NCBI GenBank assembly: GCA_900540395.1
Contig: UQFQ01000027.1
Span: forward strand, 1-16,018
Length of the DNA: 16,018 bases
Reading direction: 5' to 3'
Source: an uncultured Mollicutes bacterium
GTDB taxonomy: Bacteria; Bacillota_I; Bacilli_A; RFN20; CAG-826
A program made the translations under genes and the position numbers. Below are positions 6,624 to 14,824 of this stretch, piece by piece. Position 1 is the stretch's first letter. Each line of letters starts with the position of its first letter. Under the pieces are notes generated by a model. That model worked only from the letters and a program-made list of their open reading frames with translations. It was not told the origin of the DNA and did not search any database.

Positions 6624-8393
6624 TTAAATATTATTTAAGTAGTTATCTAAAACACTTATTGAACTTGAGCCGATTTCCTTGAGTGAACTGCCTATGAGCG
6701 TCATGTTACCGCTAGAATTATAAGCATATACATTCATTGTGACATCATCTTCTTCATAATTTAAGGTCAAAGCAAAAGGAGTATAGTTTCCACTTACTTT
6801 AATAAAATTATAAAATTCATTAAAACAAGAGGTGTCAAACATGGTATAACCTCCATAATAAGTTGTGTAATAAAACTTCGATAAATTGCTTTCTTCAATA
6901 GCATCATAATTGAGTAAATTATATTCGCTTTCTTCAATTGAAGCATAATCACTAACCTCATCACCTAAAGTTACAACATTATTTTGAAGTCTAAATTCAA
7001 ATAATCCATCATTAGTTTCAATAATTCCATTTCCTGAAGTATCGCCGCTTTCTCCAAAGAAAACATATCTATCAGTTACAACATAGTTATCACCTTTACT
7101 AGTTAAATCAATCGTATAATTTAAAGGTTTAAGTAAAGATAAATAAGAAGATAGTGCTGAATCAACAGTTGTAGAAACCACTGAGTTTCTATCCAAAAAG
7201 TCTTCTATTAAAGGCTCATATGTTGAATTTACATTAAATATGGAGCCAACAAAATTAAGAGCAACGCCACTACTTAAACGAGCTTTTAAAGTATAACTTA
7301 TTGCTCCGTCTTTATAGGAAAGATATAAAGCATTCCCAGTTCCGTTTAAGTTAAATGTTCCACTCATGAATAAATCTAAAGTTTTGCTATCAGTAATAAA
7401 ATAAGCATCACCAATTACTTCTGCGCTATTTAAAACACTTGTATCAAAATCAACTAAACCAGTGATTCCACAATATGTTTCAAAGACTTCTCCTAAATCA
7501 GTTGAAACTTCATTATTTAAAGTAAAATACCCATTACGAGTAACAACTCCTGTTCTAACTCCAGAATCATCGGTGGAATATTCATACTTAAATACACCGG
7601 TATCATCTTTAGCAAAATAGTATTCGCTAAATTCATTGATAACATAATTTGGATTAAATATTGTATCGCCACTTATTGCATTTACACCATTCATCTCAGC
7701 ATCAAAAGTAATTTCATAATCATTGCTAAGTTTGATAGCGTTAAATACATCACTTATTGCGCCAAGTTCGCCTTCATTAACTGTAATTGTAAAGCTTGTA
7801 TCGATTAATTCTTCGTTTTCATAAGTGCCAACATTAACTGTAAATTCGCCTGCTTCAGTTAATACTTCACCATTTTCTAATGAGTAATATAGTTGATCTG
7901 GATTTAATTCAAAGCCTGCAATTAAATTATTGTCTACATCATATTCATTTAAAGTTACATAGATTTGAGAATAGTAAAAATAATCGCCAACATCATAAAT
8001 CAATTTGCTGGTATCGTAAATTTCAAGTTCATAATGAGAATTTGAAGAAGAGTTAACTACATTAACTAAAATTGTTTTGTAGTTATCATTAAATCCTTCA
8101 TAAAAAATTCTTACTCGGTCAACGCCTTCATTAATTCCAGTGATTGAAATTTTTCCATCACTTAAAGAAACACTAACTAAAGAATTTTCTGAAGCATAAG
8201 TTAAAGAAGAGATATTCTCACCACTAACATCAATTTCAACACTTTTATTTACTTTTACTTCAACAAAACTACTAGATAAAGTAACTCCAAAAATAGATGA
8301 AGCATCTATAGTTGGAGTAGCACAACCTACTAGCGCTACTCCACTAAATAATATAAATGAAGAAAATAATATGATTTTTGCAGGCTTTTTCAT
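6624..8393 (-). CDS. Big2-domain lipoprotein of an unrecognised duplicated-module family
   Basis: A 589-residue predicted lipoprotein with a canonical lipobox ALVGC (Cys24). A Big2-like domain covers about 32-113 and a second Ig-like region about 118-206. Two related modules follow, about 213-401 and 413-589, that I cannot assign to a known family. The modules align with those of the genes at 12945-14807 and 14825-16018. Shared landmarks are AYFITDS (330-336), PLIEDFL (394-400), and LNYTIDL (424-430) at the start of the second module. The content is rich in Tyr, Ser, Asn and beta-branched residues, as in secreted beta-structured proteins. It starts four bases after the previous gene's stop, with GGAG lying inside that gene's last codons, so translation is probably coupled. 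It is last in the operon before the terminator at 6568-6609. Confidence 0.85.
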   Translation of the reverse strand: MKKPAKIILFSSFILFSGVALVGCATPTIDASSIFGVTLSSSFVEVKVNKSVEIDVSGENISSLTYASENSLVSVSLSDGKISITGINEGVDRVRIFYEGFNDNYKTILVNVVNSSSNSHYELEIYDTSKLIYDVGDYFYYSQIYVTLNEYDVDNNLIAGFELNPDQLYYSLENGEVLTEAGEFTVNVGTYENEELIDTSFTITVNEGELGAISDVFNAIKLSNDYEITFDAEMNGVNAISGDTIFNPNYVINEFSEYYFAKDDTGVFKYEYSTDDSGVRTGVVTRNGYFTLNNEVSTDLGEVFETYCGITGLVDFDTSVLNSAEVIGDAYFITDSKTLDLFMSGTFNLNGTGNALYLSYKDGAISYTLKARLSSGVALNFVGSIFNVNSTYEPLIEDFLDRNSVVSTTVDSALSSYLSLLKPLNYTIDLTSKGDNYVVTDRYVFFGESGDTSGNGIIETNDGLFEFRLQNNVVTLGDEVSDYASIEESEYNLLNYDAIEESNLSKFYYTTYYGGYTMFDTSCFNEFYNFIKVSGNYTPFALTLNYEEDDVTMNVYAYNSSGNMTLIGSSLKEIGSSSISVLDNYLNNI

Positions 8394-8397
8394 AAAT

Positions 8398-10410
8398 TTA
8401 GGCTCCTACTACGCCAACTGCATCACTTGTTTGCTCATATAAAACATCAAATGAACTAGCAGTTGTATTATTAAATGTGATTGCATTCCATTCTTCTTCA
8501 GTACCTTCATAATAAATGACAAGGTTGTTATCAAGTTGGAATGCATATTGCTCAATTAAGGTAACTGTTTTTGGAACAAAGACTTGAGCAAATTTAGTTC
8601 TACACCATCCAAAAGCACCATAACCAAGAGTAGTTACTCCGCTAGCAATCTTTGCCCAAACCATACTTTCATTACTTCTAAAAGCCGTTCTACTAATTGT
8701 TCCTCCAAGCGTTGATTGAATATCTAATGAAGTGATACCTAAATAAGCTAATCCGCTTTCACCAAGATAAGTTACTGATTCTGGGACGACAAGATCACCA
8801 GTAATGTTTTCACATTCTTCAAAAGCATAGTCACCAATATAGGTAACACCAGTTAAATCAATGCTTGTAATATTGGTATTTCCTTGGAAAACATAATTCC
8901 CAATTCTTGTAATACCAAGTTCAGCAAAATTTAAAGTTGCTGGTATCACTGTTTCATCATATACCATTGAAATGGTTGCTCCACCATCTGATAAAAGCAT
9001 TCCATTAGAACGACTGTGTTTAGTATCAGTTTCACTAATTACAATTCCATCATTACTAATAGCTGGAGTATTTAAGAAGCAATCTTCACCAAAATTAGAT
9101 GTATTTTCTCCAAGTGTAATTGTTGCTAAGGAGGTGCATCCTGAGAAGCAACGATCGCCAAGAGTAACAACTGAATCAGGAATTGTAAATTCAATTAACC
9201 CAGTGCAACTCATAAAACAAGCCATTGGGAATTCTTCTACACTTCCGCTAAATTCAACACTAGTAAGTAAAGGACAGCTACTAAACCAACCGCTAGCATC
9301 TTCTTTTGTCTCTATATCGCCTTCAACAACTACTTTTGTTAAATAAGGCATACTTGAAGCAAAACTACTTCCAAGTTCAGTAACACTAGCAGGAATTGTA
9401 AGTTCAGTAATGTTTGACATGAAGAAAGCATTGTCACCAATTCTTTTAACTGTTGAAGGAATCTCTATTGTTTCTAAAGCTTTAACTTGATTAAAACATT
9501 CATCTGGAATTTCAGTTATACCTTCATCAAATGTAACTTTTTTAAGAGCTGTACAACGATAGAACATTCTTGTGCCGAGATTGAAAACAGACCCTGCTAT
9601 TTCAACTTCTTCGACATATTCATTTTCAGCAAATGCTTCATTGTCAATTGTGTCAATTCCATCAGGAATAATAACTTTTTTAACAGTAGTATTACCTTCT
9701 AAAAATCTAGAGCCAACTGAATTAACTAAACCACCATTAAAGGATAGAGGAATAGTTATAGTTTCTTCGCTACCAGCATAGCCGACCATTTTATAAAAGC
9801 CATTACTTCCTTCGAAGAAATAATCGCCAAAATCACTTTCGGCATAAACAGCAGTAATAACTGTATCTTCTTGAATTTTTGTTAAATCTTTGTCCCAACC
9901 AGAGAAGGTATACATGATAGAAGCTGTATTCATACGGGATGGGTTAGTCCCTTTATACGTTGCATCTTCTCCAGCAGTTACTACTTGTTGATATAAAAGT
10001 GTTCCATCATAATCAACAAAAGAAACAACAAACTTTTCATCAAAATCATTAACAACTGTAATCTCAACTTCTGCCGTTTGAGTTAAGTTGTAAACGTTTG
10101 TTACTTTAATTTTGACTGTTCCAGCACTAATTCCAGTTACTTTTCCAACTTCATTGACGGTTGCAATTGCTTTGTCTGAAGTTTCAAATATAAATTCCGA
10201 ATCACTTAAATTAGTTGAAGTTGCAATCACTTGAGTTGTTGCACCAACTTCAATTGTGCTATCTAAAGCAGATAATGTTAAACTTCCTGATTGAGAAGTA
10301 GAAACATCCGTAGCTTTAGAAAGTAAACTGCTGTTATTTTGACCACAACCTGTTGTTAAAAATACTAATGAGAGAACAAATAAAGTTCCTTTAAATAATT
10401 TTCTTTTCAT
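8398..10410 (-). CDS. BspA-type leucine-rich repeat lipoprotein with Big2 and beta-grasp domains
   Basis: A 670-residue predicted surface protein. The signal peptide ends LTTGC (lipid Cys22; Thr at -3 is slightly off consensus). A Big2 domain covers about 43-121. An InlB B-repeat-like beta-grasp module covers about 126-192 (FVDYDGTLLYQQVV … FSGWDKD). A capping segment (FYKMVGYAGS) leads into about 16 LRR_5 repeats of the form xxIGxxAFxxCxxLxxIxIPxxV, from about 220 to 640. An irregular insert, SNGMLLSDGGATISMVY, interrupts them. The end, YYEGTEEEWNAITF, is a usual BspA-family finish. BspA-like proteins bind host proteins or other bacteria in characterised cases; the ligand here is unknown. 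The TAG stop of the upstream gene overlaps the ribosome binding site TAGGAGGA, which lies 10 bases before this ATG, so the two LRR genes look translationally coupled. Confidence 0.88.
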   Translation of the reverse strand: MKRKLFKGTLFVLSLVFLTTGCGQNNSSLLSKATDVSTSQSGSLTLSALDSTIEVGATTQVIATSTNLSDSEFIFETSDKAIATVNEVGKVTGISAGTVKIKVTNVYNLTQTAEVEITVVNDFDEKFVVSFVDYDGTLLYQQVVTAGEDATYKGTNPSRMNTASIMYTFSGWDKDLTKIQEDTVITAVYAESDFGDYFFEGSNGFYKMVGYAGSEETITIPLSFNGGLVNSVGSRFLEGNTTVKKVIIPDGIDTIDNEAFAENEYVEEVEIAGSVFNLGTRMFYRCTALKKVTFDEGITEIPDECFNQVKALETIEIPSTVKRIGDNAFFMSNITELTIPASVTELGSSFASSMPYLTKVVVEGDIETKEDASGWFSSCPLLTSVEFSGSVEEFPMACFMSCTGLIEFTIPDSVVTLGDRCFSGCTSLATITLGENTSNFGEDCFLNTPAISNDGIVISETDTKHSRSNGMLLSDGGATISMVYDETVIPATLNFAELGITRIGNYVFQGNTNITSIDLTGVTYIGDYAFEECENITGDLVVPESVTYLGESGLAYLGITSLDIQSTLGGTISRTAFRSNESMVWAKIASGVTTLGYGAFGWCRTKFAQVFVPKTVTLIEQYAFQLDNNLVIYYEGTEEEWNAITFNNTTASSFDVLYEQTSDAVGVVGA

Positions 10411-10424
10411 AACGTCTTGTCCTC

Positions 10425-12929
10425 CTATTCAGTAACTGTAGTAGTTTCCATCTCATAGTTATAATTGATGGTAACTTCTCCGGTTTCAAGATAAGTCTCA
10501 AAACCACTATTATTAAAATCAACTTCAGCAAAAGCAGTTTCACTACCTCTAAAGTTTATAACGCTTGGTCTAACATTATTTAAAGCGCTAGAGCCAAATT
10601 TAATTGACCAACCTTCACTTTCAACTTCTTCATCGGTTAAACCTGGTCCAAAAGTTAAAGTTTCTATTGCTGTATCGTTTGCAAAAGCACTAGCTCCGAT
10701 TGCACTTGTACCTTTTAATGCCGTTGATAAAACGACTGTTTTTAATGAATCGCAATTTGTAAAAGCACTGGCATTAATTTTAGTTACAGTATTAGGAAGA
10801 ACAAGTTCTTCAATACCACTACCATTAAAAGCATTTGAGCCAATTGTAGTAATTCCCTCGCTAAACTCAACTGTTTTTAAATTTTCCGTATTTCTAAATG
10901 AGTAGTTTCCAATAGAAGAAACACTACCAGGAAGATTGACATTTTCTAGTGCGGTACAGCCATCAAAGACATAAGTTCCTAAAGTCTTTAATTTACTATT
11001 AGTTCCAAATGTAACGGTTCTTAAATTTGTACAATACACAAAAGCATAATTACCAATACTTGTAACCGAATCAGGAATTGTTACTTCTTCAAGTCCAGTA
11101 CAAGAAGAGAATGCTCTTATTCCAATAGTTTCAAGAGAAGCAGGTAAATCAAATTTTAATAGTGAACAGTTATAGAATGCATAGGTTCCAATTTCTTTAA
11201 CGCTATCAGGCATATTAAGACTGATTAAGTTACTGCATCCATAAAATGCATAATTTCCAATTACTTCTAAAGTCGATGGAAGAGTTACCATAATAAGCTC
11301 TTCTAAATCTCTAAATAAATCGCCAGGAAGTTCAGTGATTTCTCTGTTAATCGTAACTATTTTTAAATTATCACAACCATCAAACATTGATCCAGACATT
11401 TCTAATGGCTCTGTACCACTTTCAAAGATTACTTCTTGAACTTCACTTGTCCAGAATGTTTCTGGTTTTATTGTTGTAACGTTACCTGGAATAGTAACAA
11501 CTCTGAAAGATGACCCATAGAATGCATTATCCATAATGGTTGTGCAGGTATCTAAAATGGTATATTCTCCTGAAATTGCTGGAGCAACTGAATATAATAC
11601 AGTCCCATTTGCTCCATAAAGAACATGGTTTTTATCAACTGAGAAATTTGGTGCATCTTCAGCAATACTAATGGTAGTTAAATTTGTACAACCCAAGAAT
11701 AAAGTTTGCGCAGTATATGTGCTACCTCTCCCTACTTCTATGGTTTCTAAGTTTCTTGGAAGAGCGATTGTTGATAGTGTTGAACAATGGCAAAATACAC
11801 TAGTACCTAAAGAGACAATTGTATCTGGTAAAACAATATCAAGCATCGCTTTGTTGTGTTGGAAAGCAAAGGCTCCAATTGAAATTAATCCTTCATTAAA
11901 GTCAAAGTTTAATGTTCTACAATTAGCAAAAGCACAATCACCTAAGGTAATAACATTTTCATGCCCTCTAACAAGAGGAAGTCTTGAACAATTATAGAAA
12001 CAATAGGCAGGAATTTCAGTAATTGCACTACCCAAAGTAATTGTTGATTCTAGCATTGAACATCCATAGAAAGAATATTCACCAAGTTTAGCTAATCCTT
12101 CAGGGATATTTATAGTTCTTAAAGCTGAGCAGTTATAAAAAGCATTTTCACAAATTTCAACAATAGTTTCAGGTAAAGTAACGTTTACAAGAGTTGAATT
12201 TCCACTAAAAGCGTCTTCACCAATAGAAACAACCTTTCTAAAACTATAAGTCGAAGGAATTTCAAGATCAGTTGCGCTTCCTGAATAGCCAACAACTTTA
12301 TATCCGCCATTAACTAAATCAAGTTCAAAGGCTAAAGTTGTAAATGGAATTGTTTCATAAACTGCTTGATAAGTTGTATCGCTAGTAATAGGTCCAATAT
12401 CCTTATCCCAGCCAACAAAAGCGTAAGAATTTTGAGTATCGCTTACTCTTTGAGGATTAGTTACTGCATAAGTTGGTGTTCCACCATTTTCTACTACATC
12501 TTCATATAAAACAGTGCCATCGTAGTCTACAAAAGTTGCCTTAACATATTCAGGAGCAACTTCACTTTCATCGATTCTAATATCGATATCTACTTTAGCT
12601 TGAGAGATATAATCTACTCCGCTAATTTGACAAACTATTGTTGCTTGACCAGTAGCTAATGCTGTGACTACACCATTGGCATCAACACTTGCAACATCTG
12701 GATCCTTTGAAATATAAGTAACATCATGTTTGCCACCATCATCAAAATGAGGTGTTAAAGTTAATGTCTCACCAACTTTTAAATCTTTTGCCTCACTTAA
12801 AACAACATTTACAACATTGCTTGTTGTTTCATCAGTGACTACAGGAGTGTCTTCTCCACAACTAGCTCCAACTAAACCAAAAGTTAAAAAGCCAGTAAGA
12901 GCTAAAACTTTTAATACTTTTCTTTTCAT
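10425..12929 (-). CDS. large BspA-type leucine-rich repeat lipoprotein with Big2 and beta-grasp domains
   Basis: An 834-residue paralogue of the next gene in the operon, with the same layout. The signal peptide ends VGASC (Cys24; Gly at -3 is an atypical lipobox). Big2 covers about 40-118 and the InlB-like beta-grasp about 128-193 (FVDYDGTVLYEDVV … FVGWDKDIG). A cap (GGYKVVGYSGS) leads into about 21 LRR_5 repeats (for example SIGNYAFVYCTNLRTVTF), from about 225 to 790. A mid-array element, KNHVLYGANGTVLYSVAP, is common in BspA-type proteins. The tail is short and Thr/Glu-rich. The ATG at 12929 is chosen because GGGGGTG lies six bases upstream; the frame extends five codons further to a TTG that would precede this site. 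The gap to the upstream gene is 15 bases. Likely a surface adhesin; ligand unknown. Confidence 0.88.
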   Translation of the reverse strand: MKRKVLKVLALTGFLTFGLVGASCGEDTPVVTDETTSNVVNVVLSEAKDLKVGETLTLTPHFDDGGKHDVTYISKDPDVASVDANGVVTALATGQATIVCQISGVDYISQAKVDIDIRIDESEVAPEYVKATFVDYDGTVLYEDVVENGGTPTYAVTNPQRVSDTQNSYAFVGWDKDIGPITSDTTYQAVYETIPFTTLAFELDLVNGGYKVVGYSGSATDLEIPSTYSFRKVVSIGEDAFSGNSTLVNVTLPETIVEICENAFYNCSALRTINIPEGLAKLGEYSFYGCSMLESTITLGSAITEIPAYCFYNCSRLPLVRGHENVITLGDCAFANCRTLNFDFNEGLISIGAFAFQHNKAMLDIVLPDTIVSLGTSVFCHCSTLSTIALPRNLETIEVGRGSTYTAQTLFLGCTNLTTISIAEDAPNFSVDKNHVLYGANGTVLYSVAPAISGEYTILDTCTTIMDNAFYGSSFRVVTIPGNVTTIKPETFWTSEVQEVIFESGTEPLEMSGSMFDGCDNLKIVTINREITELPGDLFRDLEELIMVTLPSTLEVIGNYAFYGCSNLISLNMPDSVKEIGTYAFYNCSLLKFDLPASLETIGIRAFSSCTGLEEVTIPDSVTSIGNYAFVYCTNLRTVTFGTNSKLKTLGTYVFDGCTALENVNLPGSVSSIGNYSFRNTENLKTVEFSEGITTIGSNAFNGSGIEELVLPNTVTKINASAFTNCDSLKTVVLSTALKGTSAIGASAFANDTAIETLTFGPGLTDEEVESEGWSIKFGSSALNNVRPSVINFRGSETAFAEVDFNNSGFETYLETGEVTINYNYEMETTTVTE

Positions 12930-12935
12930 ACTATT

Positions 12936-12942
12936 CACCCCC
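12936..12942 (-). promoter_or_regulatory. ribosome binding site deciding the start at 12929
   Basis: The - strand reads GGGGGTG, six bases before the ATG at 12927-12929. An upstream in-frame TTG at 12944 has no such site in front of it. Confidence 0.6.
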
Positions 12943-12944
12943 AA

Positions 12945-14807
12945 TTAGACTAAAGAAGCAAGGAATTCCACAACAGCTTCGCTTTGAGATAATCCAAAGT
13001 TAGATAAAGTTATGCCTATACAACCATTTGTTGAAGTCATAAAAGCATTTACGTAAGAAATTAAATATATTTCTGGCAAAAAATCAGTGCTTGCAGATGT
13101 ATATGCAAGTCCAAATCCCATTGGTATATAGCCAGTACTTTCAAAACTTAAACCTAGGAATTCAAAGAATTCATCTGGGACATCATCGCCATAAGCGATA
13201 TACATATTCCCGCCAAATTCTTCTATATAGCGATATTCATAAAGATCTAAAGTATCAAAGGCAGATAAGTAATTTGGGTATCCAACTTTTTCATAATATG
13301 CATCATATCCATTTGCATATATTTTTTTGGAGACACTTTCAGCGTCGACTTTCCCATCTTTAATAGCAAAAGTGTAATAACCTTTATCAGCTTCCCTGAA
13401 ATAACAACCATTATCATTAATTTCAGTTCCAGCAACTTCTAAAGCTGCAGCAATATATTCATCTGTATAATCAATGACCATATAATCAGGCGTATAAATT
13501 GCCTGGCCAATATCAACTGTTTCAGTTGTTGAAATTCTTGCAGTTCCTAAATCTCTTGTATAATTAGCGCCTTCAATAAGGCCAATCATAGTTTCTAAAT
13601 CTTCATCAACTAAAATGTCTTCGCCACTAGTTGCTAAATAATCTTCGATATATGGAACATTCGCTGTACCAACATTTGCATAAACTTCTTCAATTGTGCC
13701 CATAATTCCGCAATCAAGAGTAATTGTTAAAGTTTCTCCATCACATCTTGCAGTTACAGATTCAAGATTTGAATAAATGCCACTAGATTCAACATTTGTA
13801 TTACTGATTATGCCGCTAATTAACTCACTGTCTGTGATTAAAAAATAATCATCAGTTTTTCTTCTTGGAACTAAATCAGGATCTAAATCATTAAACATAC
13901 TTGTTCCGATGACATCAGTATATGTAGTTGAATCATGTGAATAGTAGCAAGCAGGTTCAACAACTTCATCACGGAGATAAAATTTCATAACCCCTTTTGA
14001 AGTATTTGTGTAACCATAATCTTGACCTTCGATAACTACATCATCAGCCAAAGCTTGATAGTAATAATTTGTTTCACCATAGATATAGGTGTAACTGACT
14101 TTACTAGCAATGGTGTCTCCACCATAATCGATTTGCCCATTTACTGTAACGGTATAATCATAAATGGATGAAGTTGACAATTTAGAAACAAAATCATAGA
14201 GAGTCAAATCTTCTTGTGCCGCTTCAACAGTAATTTGATAGCTTACACTTGCTGCGCCTTCACAAGAGACATAAACATCAAAAGTACCCCTTGTATTTAA
14301 TATTGTTCCTTCTTTAGGATTTGTAGTAAAATCTGTGATTTCTGCACCGTTTTTGGTTACAACAAGCCCTTCATAAGTAAAGGCTTCCCCTTGAGAAAAC
14401 ACAGTTTTAACATTAGTTGTGTCAATGGCTAAAGTAGAAATTTCTTCGCCCGCATTAGTGTCTCCATAAACAAAAACATCAACAGAAGAAGAAACTGTAA
14501 AATCAGTAGAATCATAAACGGTAATTTTTGCTTTGCCTTCTGCTTGACCAACTACGAGACCAGTTTGATCAACTGTGGCAATACTTTCATCATCGCTGAC
14601 CCATAAATACGTTGCTCCTTCGACAGGTCCACTTGCCGTTAAGCTTGTAGATTCGCCGACTTTGACACTTAAATTTCCACTAATTGTAATCGCTGTTTCA
14701 TCTTCAACTTGTGGCACTTCAGTTCCACAAGATGCAAGCAGCATACCACTAGAAAAAATTAAAAGGCCAGATAGTGTTAATACGCCAATTTTCTTAATCT
14801 TTCCCAT
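12945..14807 (-). CDS. Big2-domain lipoprotein of an unrecognised duplicated-module family
   Basis: A 620-residue predicted lipoprotein with lipobox LLASC (Cys27). A Big2 domain covers about 38-115 and a Big3-type Ig-like domain about 120-197 (TVFSQGEAFTYEGLVVTKNG). Two modules follow, about 203-393 and 404-620, related to those of the genes at 6624-8393 and 14825-16018. Landmarks are DYFLITDS (320-327), PYIEDYL (385-391), and ANYTRDL (414-420) at the start of the second module. I do not recognise the module as a named family. The start is the ATG at 14807: AAGGAGG lies exactly seven bases upstream. An in-frame TTG seven codons earlier would put the ribosome binding site inside the gene. The gap to the preceding stop is 17 bases. 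Likely lipid-anchored outside the membrane; function unknown. Confidence 0.85.
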   Translation of the reverse strand: MGKIKKIGVLTLSGLLIFSSGMLLASCGTEVPQVEDETAITISGNLSVKVGESTSLTASGPVEGATYLWVSDDESIATVDQTGLVVGQAEGKAKITVYDSTDFTVSSSVDVFVYGDTNAGEEISTLAIDTTNVKTVFSQGEAFTYEGLVVTKNGAEITDFTTNPKEGTILNTRGTFDVYVSCEGAASVSYQITVEAAQEDLTLYDFVSKLSTSSIYDYTVTVNGQIDYGGDTIASKVSYTYIYGETNYYYQALADDVVIEGQDYGYTNTSKGVMKFYLRDEVVEPACYYSHDSTTYTDVIGTSMFNDLDPDLVPRRKTDDYFLITDSELISGIISNTNVESSGIYSNLESVTARCDGETLTITLDCGIMGTIEEVYANVGTANVPYIEDYLATSGEDILVDEDLETMIGLIEGANYTRDLGTARISTTETVDIGQAIYTPDYMVIDYTDEYIAAALEVAGTEINDNGCYFREADKGYYTFAIKDGKVDAESVSKKIYANGYDAYYEKVGYPNYLSAFDTLDLYEYRYIEEFGGNMYIAYGDDVPDEFFEFLGLSFESTGYIPMGFGLAYTSASTDFLPEIYLISYVNAFMTSTNGCIGITLSNFGLSQSEAVVEFLASLV

Positions 14808-14814
14808 AAGAATC

Positions 14815-14821
14815 CCTCCTT
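14815..14821 (-). promoter_or_regulatory. ribosome binding site deciding the start at 14807
   Basis: The - strand reads AAGGAGG with seven bases to the ATG at 14805-14807. This near-perfect site rules out the upstream TTG at 14828. Confidence 0.8.
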
Positions 14822-14824
14822 GTA

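Noticed and set aside
8972..9346. 124-codon open frame on the + strand
   Set aside because: It lies wholly antisense to the LRR_5 array of the 670-residue protein, has no ribosome binding site and no recognisable domain; repeated LRR codons create such shadows.
9487..9781. Two overlapping + strand frames of about 70 codons
   Set aside because: Both are antisense to the LRR region of the 670-residue protein and overlap each other; no start signals.
11671..11997. 108-codon open frame on the + strand
   Set aside because: Antisense to the LRR repeats of the 834-residue protein; no start signals and no family resemblance.
13247..13435. 62-codon - strand frame inside the 620-residue lipoprotein gene
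   Set aside because: Same strand but wrong frame within a strongly supported gene; Met/Leu/Ile-rich nonsense-like product.
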